In this document: positions 6,225 to 14,305 of the stretch, in pieces
How positions within the stretch are numbered: the first letter of the stretch is position 1
How the letters are laid out: every line of letters starts with the position of its first letter
Assembly: GCA_903829855.1 (NCBI GenBank)
Contig: CAIKRN010000038.1
Span: 1 to 15,621 of the forward strand
Direction: 5' to 3'
Length of the DNA stretch: 15,621 nucleotides
Origin: an uncultured Opitutia bacterium
Lineage (GTDB): Bacteria > Verrucomicrobiota > Verrucomicrobiia > Opitutales > UBA953
Notes under the pieces: generated by a model
The model's database searches: none
The model's input: the letters and a program-made list of their open reading frames with translations, nothing else
What the model was told of the DNA's origin: nothing
Program-made: the position numbers and the translations under genes

Positions 6225-7579
6225 GGACGACCGTCCTTCTTCTTCAGGGCGGCCTTTAACCCGCGCCAATGGGCGAGGCGCTCCGCAATCTGCACTTCGG
6301 CACCGGCATCACCGGGCTGATAAAGGGGAAGCGGCTTAGATAAATAATCCTGCCCACTGATACCCTCCGGATAATCATGACTGTAGCGATAGGTGCCACC
6401 ATTACCCAAACGCTTGTTGGTCGAATTATGAGCATCCTTGAGATGCAACGGAACTTCCTGCCGTGGCTGGGTACGGACGGCATCCTTGGCGGCGGAGATG
6501 GCCAACGTGGTGCTGTTACTCTTCGGCGAGAGCGCCAGGAAAAGCGTCGCATGGGCAAGTGCGTATTCGCATTCGGGCAGTCCGACTAACTCACAAGCTT
6601 GGAAAGCGGCGGTCGCCACCCCGAGTGCACGGGAATCAGCGAGACCGATATCCTCGGAGGCACAAATAACCAAGCGGCGGGCAATAAAGCGGGGCTCCTC
6701 TCCTCCTTCGAGCATCAAAAAGAGCCAGTACAACGCCGCGTCTGGATCACCCCCGCGGACCGATTTAATGAAAGCTGAAGCCGTGTCGTAGTGATCATCG
6801 CCGCCGTCATCATAACGGATGCGCCGCTCGCGGGCAAAGGAGGCCACGGCCTCATCGGTGACAGTGCCGAGTGCCGGAGCCGACAGCACGAGTGTCTCAA
6901 GGCAATTCAGGGCGCGACGGAGATCGCCCGAGGCCATTTCGGCCACCTGCTGCAAAACCTTAGCGGAAGCTTTGATGCCGAGCGCCCCCAGGCCGCGCTC
7001 TCCATCAGCCAAGGCGGTGCCAAGGAAGGTCGCAATCTCTTCGACCGAGAGCGGATCCAGACGAAACAAATGACTGCGACTCAATAAGGCCGGCACGACG
7101 TAGAGACCGGGATTATGCGTCGTGCATCCAATGAGTCGAACAACGCCCGCCTCTACATCGGGGAGCAATAAATCCTGCTGCGCCTTGTTGAAGCGATGGA
7201 TTTCATCGACCACGAGTACCGTCTTGCGCGAAGGGTTACGGCGAGCCTCCGCGAGCACTTCCCGTAACTCGGCCGCTCCAGAGAGAACCGCATTAACCCG
7301 CACCACGGAAGAGTCCGTTTCCGCAGCGATGACTTCAGCGAGGGTGGTCTTCCCGCAACCGGGGGGGCCGTAAAAAAGCAAGGACCCGAAATTGTCGGCC
7401 TGGATCAACCTCGGGAGGAGTGCCTCTTCGCCGAGCAACCCAGCGTGACCCACAACTTCCGTCAGATTGCGCGGGCGCATCCGTGCGGCCAGCGGCCGAC
7501 GACGAGCAGGGATAGCATCGGGCACGCCTTGGCCCAAGCCAGGGAGCGCTTCATCCGACCCAGATCGCCGCTCAGCCAC
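6221..7579 (-). CDS. rarA: Replication-associated recombination protein A (RarA/MgsA AAA+ ATPase)
   Basis: RarA is a tetrameric clamp-loader-like ATPase that acts at stalled replication forks. The 452-residue protein has Walker A GPPGCGKTT (71-79), Walker B VLVVDEIHRF (121-130), a sensor-1 block GCTTHNP (151-157) and an arginine-finger region LLSRSH. The C-terminal half has family blocks EDIGLADSRAL and YRYSHDYPEG. The start is a GTG at 7579, five bases after the msrA stop, with GAGGAG placed inside the end of msrA as ribosome-binding site. The stop overlaps the dusB GTG, so translation of the two is probably coupled. An N-terminal stretch of about 30 residues before the conserved PLAARMRP is Gly/Arg-rich and probably disordered. 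Nothing key is missing. Confidence 0.95.
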   Translation of the reverse strand: MAERRSGSDEALPGLGQGVPDAIPARRRPLAARMRPRNLTEVVGHAGLLGEEALLPRLIQADNFGSLLFYGPPGCGKTTLAEVIAAETDSSVVRVNAVLSGAAELREVLAEARRNPSRKTVLVVDEIHRFNKAQQDLLLPDVEAGVVRLIGCTTHNPGLYVVPALLSRSHLFRLDPLSVEEIATFLGTALADGERGLGALGIKASAKVLQQVAEMASGDLRRALNCLETLVLSAPALGTVTDEAVASFARERRIRYDDGGDDHYDTASAFIKSVRGGDPDAALYWLFLMLEGGEEPRFIARRLVICASEDIGLADSRALGVATAAFQACELVGLPECEYALAHATLFLALSPKSNSTTLAISAAKDAVRTQPRQEVPLHLKDAHNSTNKRLGNGGTYRYSHDYPEGISGQDYLSKPLPLYQPGDAGAEVQIAERLAHWRGLKAALKKKDGRP

Positions 7580-7584
7580 GAAGA

Positions 7585-8187
7585 TTACTTCTCCTCGGCG
7601 AACGGCACCAAGTGGCAGTACGGCTTCGTACCGCGGAGCTGATAATGACGCTGATGATACTCCTCGGCGCGCCAGAACTTCGGGGCATCCTGGATTTTCG
7701 TGGCAATCGGCTGATCATAGACCTTAGCCGCCGTGAGCGCATTCTTAATCGATTCAGCGATCTGCTTCTGTTCTGCCGAGTGGGTGAAGATAACCGAACG
7801 ATACTGGTCGCCACGATCAGGCCCCTGACGATCGACCTGAGTGGGATTGTGCATCCGGAAGAAATATTCCGTCAGCGTCTTGAAGGAGACTTTGGCAGGA
7901 TCGAAGGTCACCTCAATGACTTCAGCGTGGCCGCTGGTGTGCGAGCAGACATCCTCATACGTCGGATTGTCAATCTTACCACCGGCATAACCGCTAACCG
8001 CGGAAATGACCCCCGGGATTTTCGCATATTGATACTCGACCCCCCAGAAGCAACCGGCGCCGTAAGTGGCTTTTTCGAGTTTGGGTGCGTTGGACATGGG
8101 CTTAGAAGGTGAGGCGGCAGGCTCGGTAGCCGCAACGGCGGCGCAAGCAGCAAGGAGGGGGGCGAGGATGGAGAGAAGCTTAGGCAT
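7585..8187 (-). CDS. msrA: Peptide methionine sulfoxide reductase MsrA, exported or lipoprotein form
   Basis: MsrA reduces methionine-S-sulfoxide in oxidised proteins. The 200-residue product has the catalytic motif GAGCFWG with Cys46, then VSGYAGG, CSHTSGHAEVIEV and the substrate-pocket region NPTQVDRQGPDRGDQYRS. A C-terminal Cys191 (PYCHL) is the candidate resolving cysteine. Residues 1-20 form a signal-like segment with LLAAC at 11-15, a possible lipobox, or cleavage after AVAA at 17-20; either way the enzyme likely acts outside the cytoplasm. The start is the ATG at 8187. The frame is open for 123 further bases upstream, but that part overlaps the end of glnD and would bury the signal peptide. 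A CCCCC/GGGGG hairpin lies just before the ATG. It sits between glnD and rarA, 55 and 5 bases away. Confidence 0.93.
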   Translation of the reverse strand: MPKLLSILAPLLAACAAVAATEPAASPSKPMSNAPKLEKATYGAGCFWGVEYQYAKIPGVISAVSGYAGGKIDNPTYEDVCSHTSGHAEVIEVTFDPAKVSFKTLTEYFFRMHNPTQVDRQGPDRGDQYRSVIFTHSAEQKQIAESIKNALTAAKVYDQPIATKIQDAPKFWRAEEYHQRHYQLRGTKPYCHLVPFAEEK

Positions 8188-8195
8188 GGCAGTAC

Positions 8196-8212
8196 CCCCC
8201 AGAGTTTGGGGG
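8196..8212 (-). promoter_or_regulatory. Hairpin immediately upstream of the msrA start
   Basis: On the minus strand CCCCC-AAACTCT-GGGGG forms a 5-bp GC stem, extendable by slippage because six Gs follow, and ends eight bases before the msrA ATG. It occupies the usual ribosome-binding position and could limit msrA translation. It lacks a T-tract and is unlikely to be a terminator. A second inverted repeat, CCTAAA/TTTAGG at 8221-8226 and 8242-8247, encloses the glnD stop. Confidence 0.4.
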
Positions 8213-8242
8213 ATTTTCAGCCTAAAGCAAGGGGGGAGGAAT

Positions 8243-10924
8243 TTAGGAAACCTGCCCGCGCAAGGCTTCGGCCAGGGTTTCAGGCGGGTGCGGGTCGGTG
8301 GTGAGACCACGCTCGGGCACTAGGTAGAACGTATCTAGGGCAAAGCCTTGTTCCGTCGAGATATTGGCAAAAGTGATGGTGTAGCCGGCCTCACGAATCG
8401 CTCGACCAACGTGAAACAGCAGTCCGAGTCGGTCGTTACATTGAATCTCCACCACCGTCCGAAGAAGCTCCTCTTCAAAGTAGACCTCGACCTTGGCGGC
8501 GAGGGGCACTTGGGCTTTCCGGCGGGGAGCCGTCAAGATCGAGCGGGCTTCTTCCGCCGACACATCATCCAACAAATCCGTGCCCTCGAGCAGGGATTTT
8601 GCGAGGGCAGCCGTGAAGCGCTCCTTCGATTGCGGCTCCTTGCCGAGGGGCAGCACGACCTTGAAAAAATCGATGGCGACATCGTCTTCACGTGAAAAAG
8701 CCCGACACGAAACAATATTAATCCCGGCCACAGCAAAGGCACCAGCCATCCGGCTGAATAACCCCGCCCGATCCCACGTCACCACCGTGACCGAAGACTG
8801 GGCCGAGCCGACATCATCATGCCATTCCACGATCGGACGGAGGGAAACTTCAGCGTCAGCCTCCGAGACCGAAGCAATCAACTGATGGATCATCAGCAAA
8901 TGATGGGCCGCATCCTCGGGCGCAGCGTGCAGGTAATACCCTTGCGGCATCGTCGAGAAGTGAGCGATGAGCTCATCCTCGGGCACGCGATCTTTCACAA
9001 TGGCGGTCGTCTCGGTGCGAAGTTCGGCGATGACGGCGGCATGATCAATTTCCGCACCTCCAGCGAGACGAGCAAGGGTGCGACGATAGAGCGTCCAATG
9101 CTGGCCGTCCTTGAAGTCTGTCCAGAGATCAGGTGAGGTGGCCCGCGCGTCACACCGCGTATGGACGAAAAGGCTGCGCAACACCTGCTCATCGCCGACC
9201 AAGCGACCGAAGCGGTCAATGTTGGCCGGGTCATCAATATCATGGCGCTGCCAGTAAAGCCCCATCAGCAAGTGATGCAGAATGACCCCAGCGGCGATTT
9301 CACGCTCGCGGACGTCGAAGCCCAGACGCTCCAACACCACCTCAGCAATGGGCACGCCCCGGACGGCATGGCCTTCAATCCCCCCAGACTTTGCAATATC
9401 GTGGAGGAAGAGAATCGCATAGAGGAGCGAGGGGGCCTCGGAACCGAGCACCACCTCGCGGTAGCGCTGGTCAACCGGCGTCGCCGCGGCGTAGATGGTA
9501 TCTAGCTCCATCAAGCAACGCAGGGTGTGTACATCAGCTGTCCACCGATGATAAAATTCAAACTGGACTAAACAATGCAGCCCCGCGAATTCGGGCACGA
9601 GACGGTAAAGCAAGCCATGCTCACGGAGCGCATTGATGGCGGGATACACCCGCCCCCCCTCGGTCAGCATCGCCCGCAAGGCACTGGAAGATTCCTCCGA
9701 GGCGGCGACAGTGGGCGTAAGTAAATGGGCGCGTTCACGCACCAAGAGGGAAAGGGCGCGGTCAGGCCGAGCCTCATGGATCTGACAAATCCGGAAGAGG
9801 CGCACCAAGCGACCAGGGTCCTCCTCAAAGACGAGTCGATGTTGGGCCGAGATCGTACCACCCGGAACTACCCGCAGACCATCCATCACAAAGGGGGCAC
9901 CCCACCCTTCGGGCTCAGGTTCGCTCATCACGGCACCTTCGACAATTTGGGCGCATCGACGGACGTGATCCGCGGCGTCGAAATATTCGCGCATCATCGC
10001 GCCGATACGTTCCGTCAACGTACCTGGATAGCCGAGGGATTCCGACATCAGGTCCTGACGTTCGAGCGAAAGTTGCTCGGTCGGACGAGTCACCTGGAAA
10101 TGGAGTTCACAGCGTAGACGCAGGAGGACGGCCTTCGCCTCTTCAAACTTCTGCAGATCCACCGAAGGCAGGAAACCCGAGGAAGCCAATCCAGCATTGC
10201 CGACCCCATTACGAGCGGTGCGTGCTATCCAGATACAGCCTTGGACGTCGCGGAGGGCACCGACGCCATTCTTGAGATCGGGCTCCTGCAGGTAGGCACT
10301 TCCGCCTGCCTTTTCACGACGTTTGCGCTGCGATTCGACAATCGCTCGGGCGAACGGACGCCAAGCCTGTCCAGCAAGGAGTGCCGCCGTCTTGGACTCA
10401 AGCTGGGCGTAGAGTTCGGCTGAACCGCAAAGGTGACGTGTCTCAAGCAAGGCGACGTGCAGATGAAGATCGTCCTTCGCGTAATTGGTCGATTCCGTGA
10501 CCGTGCGGACGGACTGGCCGACCTTCAATCCCAGGTCCCAAAGCGGGTAGAGAATTGTCTCCACGAGGGCTTTCATGGCGGCCGAATGGCGTGGCACTAA
10601 GACCAGTAAATCAATGTCACTCAGCGGACAAAGTTCGGCGCGACCGTAACCACCGGTAGCGACCAACGAAATGGTAGCCGCTGCGGGTCCCGCACGCAGG
10701 AAAAGCGCTTCAATCAGAATGTCGATGGCATCGGAACGTAACTTGGCGACTTCGCCACCGGGGGCGCCGGCCCGATGAGCGGCGAGCTGGATATCGCGAG
10801 CCACTTGGATGAAGAGTTTCGCCCGCGGCAGGAACTCGCCCTCAAGGGCTGCTTCGCCAGCCAAACCATGCTGTAACGCAGAGCGGCGAAGGGTGACGGC
10901 GGCGGATTCGAATTCAGGCGACAT
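8243..10924 (-). CDS. glnD: Bifunctional PII uridylyltransferase/uridylyl-removing enzyme GlnD
   Basis: GlnD senses glutamine and adds or removes UMP on PII proteins, so setting nitrogen metabolism. The 893-residue product has the full domain order. The nucleotidyltransferase motif GGYGRAELCPLSDIDL is at 91-106 with Asp103 and Asp105. A GlnD uridylyltransferase middle follows. The HD hydrolase domain has FLHDIAKS (His508, Asp509), His519 and HHLLM at 550-554. Two ACT domains start near 711 (VTVVTWDRAGLFSRMAGAF) and 823 (TVVEIQCNDRLGLLFHVG). I chose the ATG at 10924 because AGGTGG lies five bases upstream; a GTG three codons earlier is the alternative. It is the first gene of a cluster with msrA, rarA and dusB and is divergent from the DedA gene. 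No glnB or glnA is nearby. Confidence 0.95.
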   Translation of the reverse strand: MSPEFESAAVTLRRSALQHGLAGEAALEGEFLPRAKLFIQVARDIQLAAHRAGAPGGEVAKLRSDAIDILIEALFLRAGPAAATISLVATGGYGRAELCPLSDIDLLVLVPRHSAAMKALVETILYPLWDLGLKVGQSVRTVTESTNYAKDDLHLHVALLETRHLCGSAELYAQLESKTAALLAGQAWRPFARAIVESQRKRREKAGGSAYLQEPDLKNGVGALRDVQGCIWIARTARNGVGNAGLASSGFLPSVDLQKFEEAKAVLLRLRCELHFQVTRPTEQLSLERQDLMSESLGYPGTLTERIGAMMREYFDAADHVRRCAQIVEGAVMSEPEPEGWGAPFVMDGLRVVPGGTISAQHRLVFEEDPGRLVRLFRICQIHEARPDRALSLLVRERAHLLTPTVAASEESSSALRAMLTEGGRVYPAINALREHGLLYRLVPEFAGLHCLVQFEFYHRWTADVHTLRCLMELDTIYAAATPVDQRYREVVLGSEAPSLLYAILFLHDIAKSGGIEGHAVRGVPIAEVVLERLGFDVREREIAAGVILHHLLMGLYWQRHDIDDPANIDRFGRLVGDEQVLRSLFVHTRCDARATSPDLWTDFKDGQHWTLYRRTLARLAGGAEIDHAAVIAELRTETTAIVKDRVPEDELIAHFSTMPQGYYLHAAPEDAAHHLLMIHQLIASVSEADAEVSLRPIVEWHDDVGSAQSSVTVVTWDRAGLFSRMAGAFAVAGINIVSCRAFSREDDVAIDFFKVVLPLGKEPQSKERFTAALAKSLLEGTDLLDDVSAEEARSILTAPRRKAQVPLAAKVEVYFEEELLRTVVEIQCNDRLGLLFHVGRAIREAGYTITFANISTEQGFALDTFYLVPERGLTTDPHPPETLAEALRGQVS

Positions 10925-10969
10925 GCGACCCACCTACCGTGCAGACAAAGCAGCGGACGTTCAAGGTCA

Positions 10970-10998
10970 TTGCCAAGCCAACTTGAAAGTCCTTTTAT
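10970..10998 (+). promoter_or_regulatory. Candidate promoter of the dedA-family gene
   Basis: TTGCCA at 10970-10975 and TTTTAT at 10993-10998 are separated by 17 bases and each match four of six consensus positions. Initiation about seven bases later would fall at or next to the ATG at 11004, giving an almost leaderless mRNA, consistent with the absence of a Shine-Dalgarno sequence. A 6-bp inverted repeat TTCAAG/CTTGAA (10960-10965, 10982-10987) overlaps it. Weak, sequence-only evidence. Confidence 0.3.
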
Positions 10999-11003
10999 CG
11001 GGT

Positions 11004-11669
11004 ATGGACTCCTGGTTTGTTCAAATAAAGACAGCACTGCAGTCGCTGTCCAACGTCGAAGAGATGATTAGCATCGGCGGCATTCCGGTCATGTGTCTCA
11101 TCGTCTTCGCCGAGACGGGACTCTTGTTCGGCTTCTTCCTGCCCGGAGATTCTATGATTGTCGTAGCCGGCGTACTCACCGCTCCGAACATCGAAGCCCA
11201 TCGGGGCGCCCTACTCAACCCATGGACTGTGACGATCAGCCTGACCATTGCAGGGATAATCGGCAATCAGGTCGGACGCTGGCTCGGTCTCAAATTCGGC
11301 GAGCGGGTCGAAAAATGGGAGGATGGATGGCTCTACAAGCGTCGCTATCTTGAAGCCGCGCGCACCTATTATGCCGACAAAGGCGCCACGTCACTTGTCA
11401 TGGCACGATTCATTCCCGTCATTCGCACCTTCGTTCCCTTCGTCGCGGGCATGGGAAAGATGCCCGCCGGGCGTTTCCTTTACTGGAATATTCTCGGGGC
11501 GGTTATCTGGATTTCCTCGCTCGTGGGCCTCGGCCACGTCATCGGCGGAACCCCGCTCGCCAAGAACCTCGGCGTCGTGACCGGGTCGGTCATCGCGGTT
11601 TCTTTCCTCCCCATCGTCTATAAAGCCGCCAAAGCCTGGCTTACTTCGCGACGGGAATCCAAAATTTGA
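11004..11669 (+). CDS. DedA-family (SNARE-associated/VTT domain) inner-membrane protein
   Basis: DedA-family proteins are inner-membrane proteins linked to undecaprenyl-phosphate or phospholipid transport and membrane homeostasis. The 221-residue product has the family signatures. FAETGLLFGFFLPGDS (35-50) carries the conserved Glu37 and PGD, and ARFIPVIRTFVPFVAG (134-149) carries Arg135, Pro138, Arg141 and Gly149. Hydrophobic segments lie at about 24-46, 50-60, 74-92, 137-150, 161-180 and 189-206. The start is the ATG at 11004, giving MDSWFVQ. The open frame extends further 5' but there it is antisense to glnD. No Shine-Dalgarno sequence is present. The last 29 bases overlap the end of the convergent histidine kinase gene. 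The transported substrate cannot be told from sequence. Confidence 0.92.
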   Translation: MDSWFVQIKTALQSLSNVEEMISIGGIPVMCLIVFAETGLLFGFFLPGDSMIVVAGVLTAPNIEAHRGALLNPWTVTISLTIAGIIGNQVGRWLGLKFGERVEKWEDGWLYKRRYLEAARTYYADKGATSLVMARFIPVIRTFVPFVAGMGKMPAGRFLYWNILGAVIWISSLVGLGHVIGGTPLAKNLGVVTGSVIAVSFLPIVYKAAKAWLTSRRESKI

Positions 11670-13359
11670 AGGTAGTTCCGTCGGGGCCGGACGATTCCAC
11701 GATAATATCGCCCCGGTGATCGCGCAGGATGCGCTTCACGATGGCCAGACCAAGCCCCGTGCCATCTTCGCGGCTGGTGAAGAACGATTCAAAAATCTTG
11801 GGGAGGATTTCGGCGGGGATGCCTGCGCCGGTGTCGATAATTCGCACCGTGACGATTTCTCCCTGCGGACCAGGCTCAACGCCGAGACGCAACTGGAGCG
11901 ACCCTCCACCGACCATGGCCTGCACGCCGTTCATCATCAGATTGAGGAATACCTGCTGGATCTGACCAGGGTGCCCCTGCACCAACGGCAACTCACCCGG
12001 CGAGTCAATGGACACCTTAACGCCAAGTTGTTGCAGCTTCAGCCGGAGAAGTAACACGGAGTTCTCTGATGCCTGACGCAGGTCGACCGATCGGAATGCG
12101 CCGGATTGCGCCTTGCTCATGCCGAGCACGCGCGAGACGACACCTTCCATATAAGCGATTTTCTCACGCATGACACCCAAGTCTTCCATCCGCGGGTCGT
12201 CCGCCGCCAAGCCCTGCGACAACGTATCTGAAAGAAGTTTCATTACCGTCAGTGGATTGCGGATCTCGTGGGCGACCTCAGCGGAGAGTAGCCCGAGGGC
12301 GGTCAATCGTTCGCTGCGACGCAGGCCTTCTTCGACCGAGAAGACCTTCGCGTAAAGTCGGGCGTTCTGGATGGAGGAAGCACCGAAAGAAGAAAGCGCC
12401 GTCACCAGATGCTTGTCGTCATCAGAAAAACGGTAGGCCCCCATGGCAACACAGAGCACGACGCCAAAGGTCTCATCCTCATAACGCACGGGCACGGCCA
12501 GAAGCGACGAAGAGGCAATCGGCTCGCTAAGTTTTTCGAAGAGGTGCTCTTCCGTCTTCCCCGCCAGCGGGACCACCACCGGACGACCACGACTGACCAC
12601 CGTTCCCAAAGAAGTCTGATTTAAGCCGATACTTGGGGTCAGCACACTGTCCGCGCAGTCGCCATCGAGGCTTTTCAGCAAGAGGACATCCTCGACTAAT
12701 TTATAATAGGCGCACGCGCGCGCGCCGAGCAGCCCGCGCGTATGCCGCGCAAGATCCTGCGAAATACCTGGTTCATCGCGTTCCCGCGCGAGACCTTGGG
12801 CCGCCTTCACCAAGGCTTCGAGCTGCGCGGCCTTGGAGCGCAGCTGACGGAGCAACCAGATACGGCCGACGGCCTTAGAGGCCTCATTGGTAAGCAGCGC
12901 GAGAAACGCTACATCCTGTTCCGTAAAAGCATCGAGGCGGTCGGAGTCGCAATTCACGACCCCAATCACATTGCCCATGAGCTCCATCGGCACGGCGAGC
13001 TCGGAGCGAATCCCCTTCCGGATTTCGACGTAACGCTGATCCTTGGACACATCGGGGACCCGCTGCGGCTTAGCGTAGAGTGCCACCCAACCCGTGATGC
13101 CCTGCCCTTGCCCAATCACCTGGGTAGCGGATTGATCGTCAAGGCCGTTGCTAACTTCAATTCGAAGCGCACCCGTGGCGGGCTCGACCAGCGCAATGGA
13201 CGCACTTGAGGCACCCAGCGTTCGGACAATCTCCGCTAAAATGAAGTCGAGCGCCTCGTGGGGATCTTCGGTCTCATTCACAAAGGCACCGACCCGGTAG
13301 AGACAATCCAAGACGCGGGCGTCACCGGGACGATCCTGCGCTGAATGAGACTGAGGCAT
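11641..13359 (-). CDS. Soluble GAF-GAF sensor histidine kinase
   Basis: This two-component kinase of 572 residues has no membrane segment or signal peptide, so it senses a cytoplasmic signal. GAF domain 1 spans about 30-165 and GAF domain 2 about 195-335, joined by a likely coiled helix (170-195). A HisKA domain follows with the phospho-acceptor His364 in SAEVAHEIRNPL. The ATPase domain has the N box NLMMNGVQAM (473-482), G1 DTGAGIP (509-515), F box IFESFFTSR (522-530) and G2 GTGLGL (533-538). All key residues are present. GAF ligands are unknown; no haem- or bilin-binding cysteine is identifiable. The ATG at 13359 is three bases after the cysE stop, so the two are likely co-transcribed. No response regulator is in the window. 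Its 3' end overlaps the convergent DedA gene by 29 bases. Confidence 0.94.
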   Translation of the reverse strand: MPQSHSAQDRPGDARVLDCLYRVGAFVNETEDPHEALDFILAEIVRTLGASSASIALVEPATGALRIEVSNGLDDQSATQVIGQGQGITGWVALYAKPQRVPDVSKDQRYVEIRKGIRSELAVPMELMGNVIGVVNCDSDRLDAFTEQDVAFLALLTNEASKAVGRIWLLRQLRSKAAQLEALVKAAQGLARERDEPGISQDLARHTRGLLGARACAYYKLVEDVLLLKSLDGDCADSVLTPSIGLNQTSLGTVVSRGRPVVVPLAGKTEEHLFEKLSEPIASSSLLAVPVRYEDETFGVVLCVAMGAYRFSDDDKHLVTALSSFGASSIQNARLYAKVFSVEEGLRRSERLTALGLLSAEVAHEIRNPLTVMKLLSDTLSQGLAADDPRMEDLGVMREKIAYMEGVVSRVLGMSKAQSGAFRSVDLRQASENSVLLLRLKLQQLGVKVSIDSPGELPLVQGHPGQIQQVFLNLMMNGVQAMVGGGSLQLRLGVEPGPQGEIVTVRIIDTGAGIPAEILPKIFESFFTSREDGTGLGLAIVKRILRDHRGDIIVESSGPDGTTFKFWIPVAK

Positions 13360-13362
13360 AAC

Positions 13363-14169
13363 TCAGAGCGAGTGATCCATGTCGAGCGCAGGCGCGTCGA
13401 CATTAGTCTGGCCGATGACCACGGCAGGTACGCCCGCCACACTCGTATGCGGAGCGACATCCTTAAGCACCACCGAGCCGGCCCCAATCTTGGCGCCTTC
13501 ACCGATGGTAATATTACCGAGAATTTTGGCCCCAGCACCGACGAGCACGCCGGAGCGGATTTTCGGGTGACGGTCGCCCCGAGCCTTACCCGTGCCCCCA
13601 AGCGTCACCTCATGCAGAAAAGAAACATTATCGGCGACGACGCTCGTCTCACCCGCGACGAAGCCCGTGGCATGATCGAGCAGGATGCCGACGCCGAAGC
13701 GGGCGGCCGGATGAATATCGACGGCGAGATGCTCCGAGGAAAGAGACTGTAAATGCGTGGCGAGTTCTTTGCGGCCGGCCTTCCAGAGGACGTGCGCGAG
13801 GCGATGGGTTGAAATCGCATGAAACCCCTTGAACCAAAGGAACGGAATTAAGGCGTGCTCTGTTGCCGGATCGCGCTCAAGCGTAGCGCGAATATCCGCC
13901 CTCATCTGAGAGAGGACCTCGGCGTCGGAGGCGACCGCCTCACCTAGCACCCGCAAAATCACCGAGACATCATGGCCAGAGGGGGCCAGACGCTCCGCCA
14001 GACGCTGCACGATTCCTGCACCGAAGCTATCACGGTCCAGTACATAACGATGAAGCATCGGGGCCAGGGCCGGCTCAGCCAGAGCGACGATTTTAGCACG
14101 AGAACGGAGCTCCTCCCAAAGGGAAGCTTCGTTGGCGCAAACCAAGGCGATGGAACGGGCGTCAGCCAT
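13363..14169 (-). CDS. cysE: Serine O-acetyltransferase
   Basis: CysE transfers acetyl from acetyl-CoA to L-serine, the committed step of cysteine synthesis. The 268-residue product has the helical SAT N-terminal domain (about 15-140, with ALIPFLWFKGFHAISTHRLA) and then a left-handed beta-helix of hexapeptide repeats. The catalytic Asp151 is in DIHPAA and His166 in LDHATG, followed by EVTLGGTGKARGDRHPKI and GAGAKILGNITIG. The C terminus is DMDHSL; many CysE proteins end in Ile, which docks into CysK, while here it is Leu. I chose the ATG at 14169; a GTG two codons upstream is possible. Neither has a Shine-Dalgarno sequence. It is the first gene of a likely two-gene unit with the histidine kinase and is divergent from the redoxin. 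Confidence 0.94.
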   Translation of the reverse strand: MADARSIALVCANEASLWEELRSRAKIVALAEPALAPMLHRYVLDRDSFGAGIVQRLAERLAPSGHDVSVILRVLGEAVASDAEVLSQMRADIRATLERDPATEHALIPFLWFKGFHAISTHRLAHVLWKAGRKELATHLQSLSSEHLAVDIHPAARFGVGILLDHATGFVAGETSVVADNVSFLHEVTLGGTGKARGDRHPKIRSGVLVGAGAKILGNITIGEGAKIGAGSVVLKDVAPHTSVAGVPAVVIGQTNVDAPALDMDHSL

Positions 14170-14239
14170 AGACACGTTTTAATTCGTGGTTTTCGTTCAA
14201 TTTGGCAACCCGCGAGTCAATTAACCGTAAAAGATGCAG

Positions 14240-14265
14240 GTTTATTGTTAAAATTGGAAATAAAC
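14240..14265. promoter_or_regulatory. Operator-like inverted repeat between cysE and the redoxin gene
   Basis: GTTTATT at 14240-14246 and AATAAAC at 14259-14265 form a perfect 7-bp inverted repeat with an AT-rich 12-base spacer. It lies in the 160-base divergent region, 12 bases upstream of the candidate redoxin -35 element, and about 70 bases from the cysE start. It could bind a dimeric regulator or be a hairpin in the cysE leader. The regulator is unknown. Confidence 0.4.
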
Positions 14266-14277
14266 ACGTTGAAGGGG

Positions 14278-14305
14278 TTGAAACCTGTGAGCCGACCCCT
14301 ACAAC
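14278..14305 (+). promoter_or_regulatory. Candidate promoter of the redoxin gene
   Basis: TTGAAA (14278-14283, five of six consensus positions) and TACAAC (14300-14305, four of six) are 16 bases apart. The inferred start near 14312 leaves a leader of roughly 18 bases. This leader is CTACCCTCCTACCCCC-like, without G and without a Shine-Dalgarno sequence, before the ATG at 14330. Confidence 0.45.

Noticed and set aside
10809..11003. A 65-residue N-terminal extension of the DedA protein
   Set aside because: It overlaps the start of glnD antisense, is highly charged and would displace the first hydrophobic segment.
12710..12742. CG-rich alternating tract (CGCACGCGCGCGCGCCG)
   Set aside because: It lies in frame within the histidine kinase GAF domain 2 region and encodes an Ala/Arg-rich helix (LLGARACAYY); codon use explains it.
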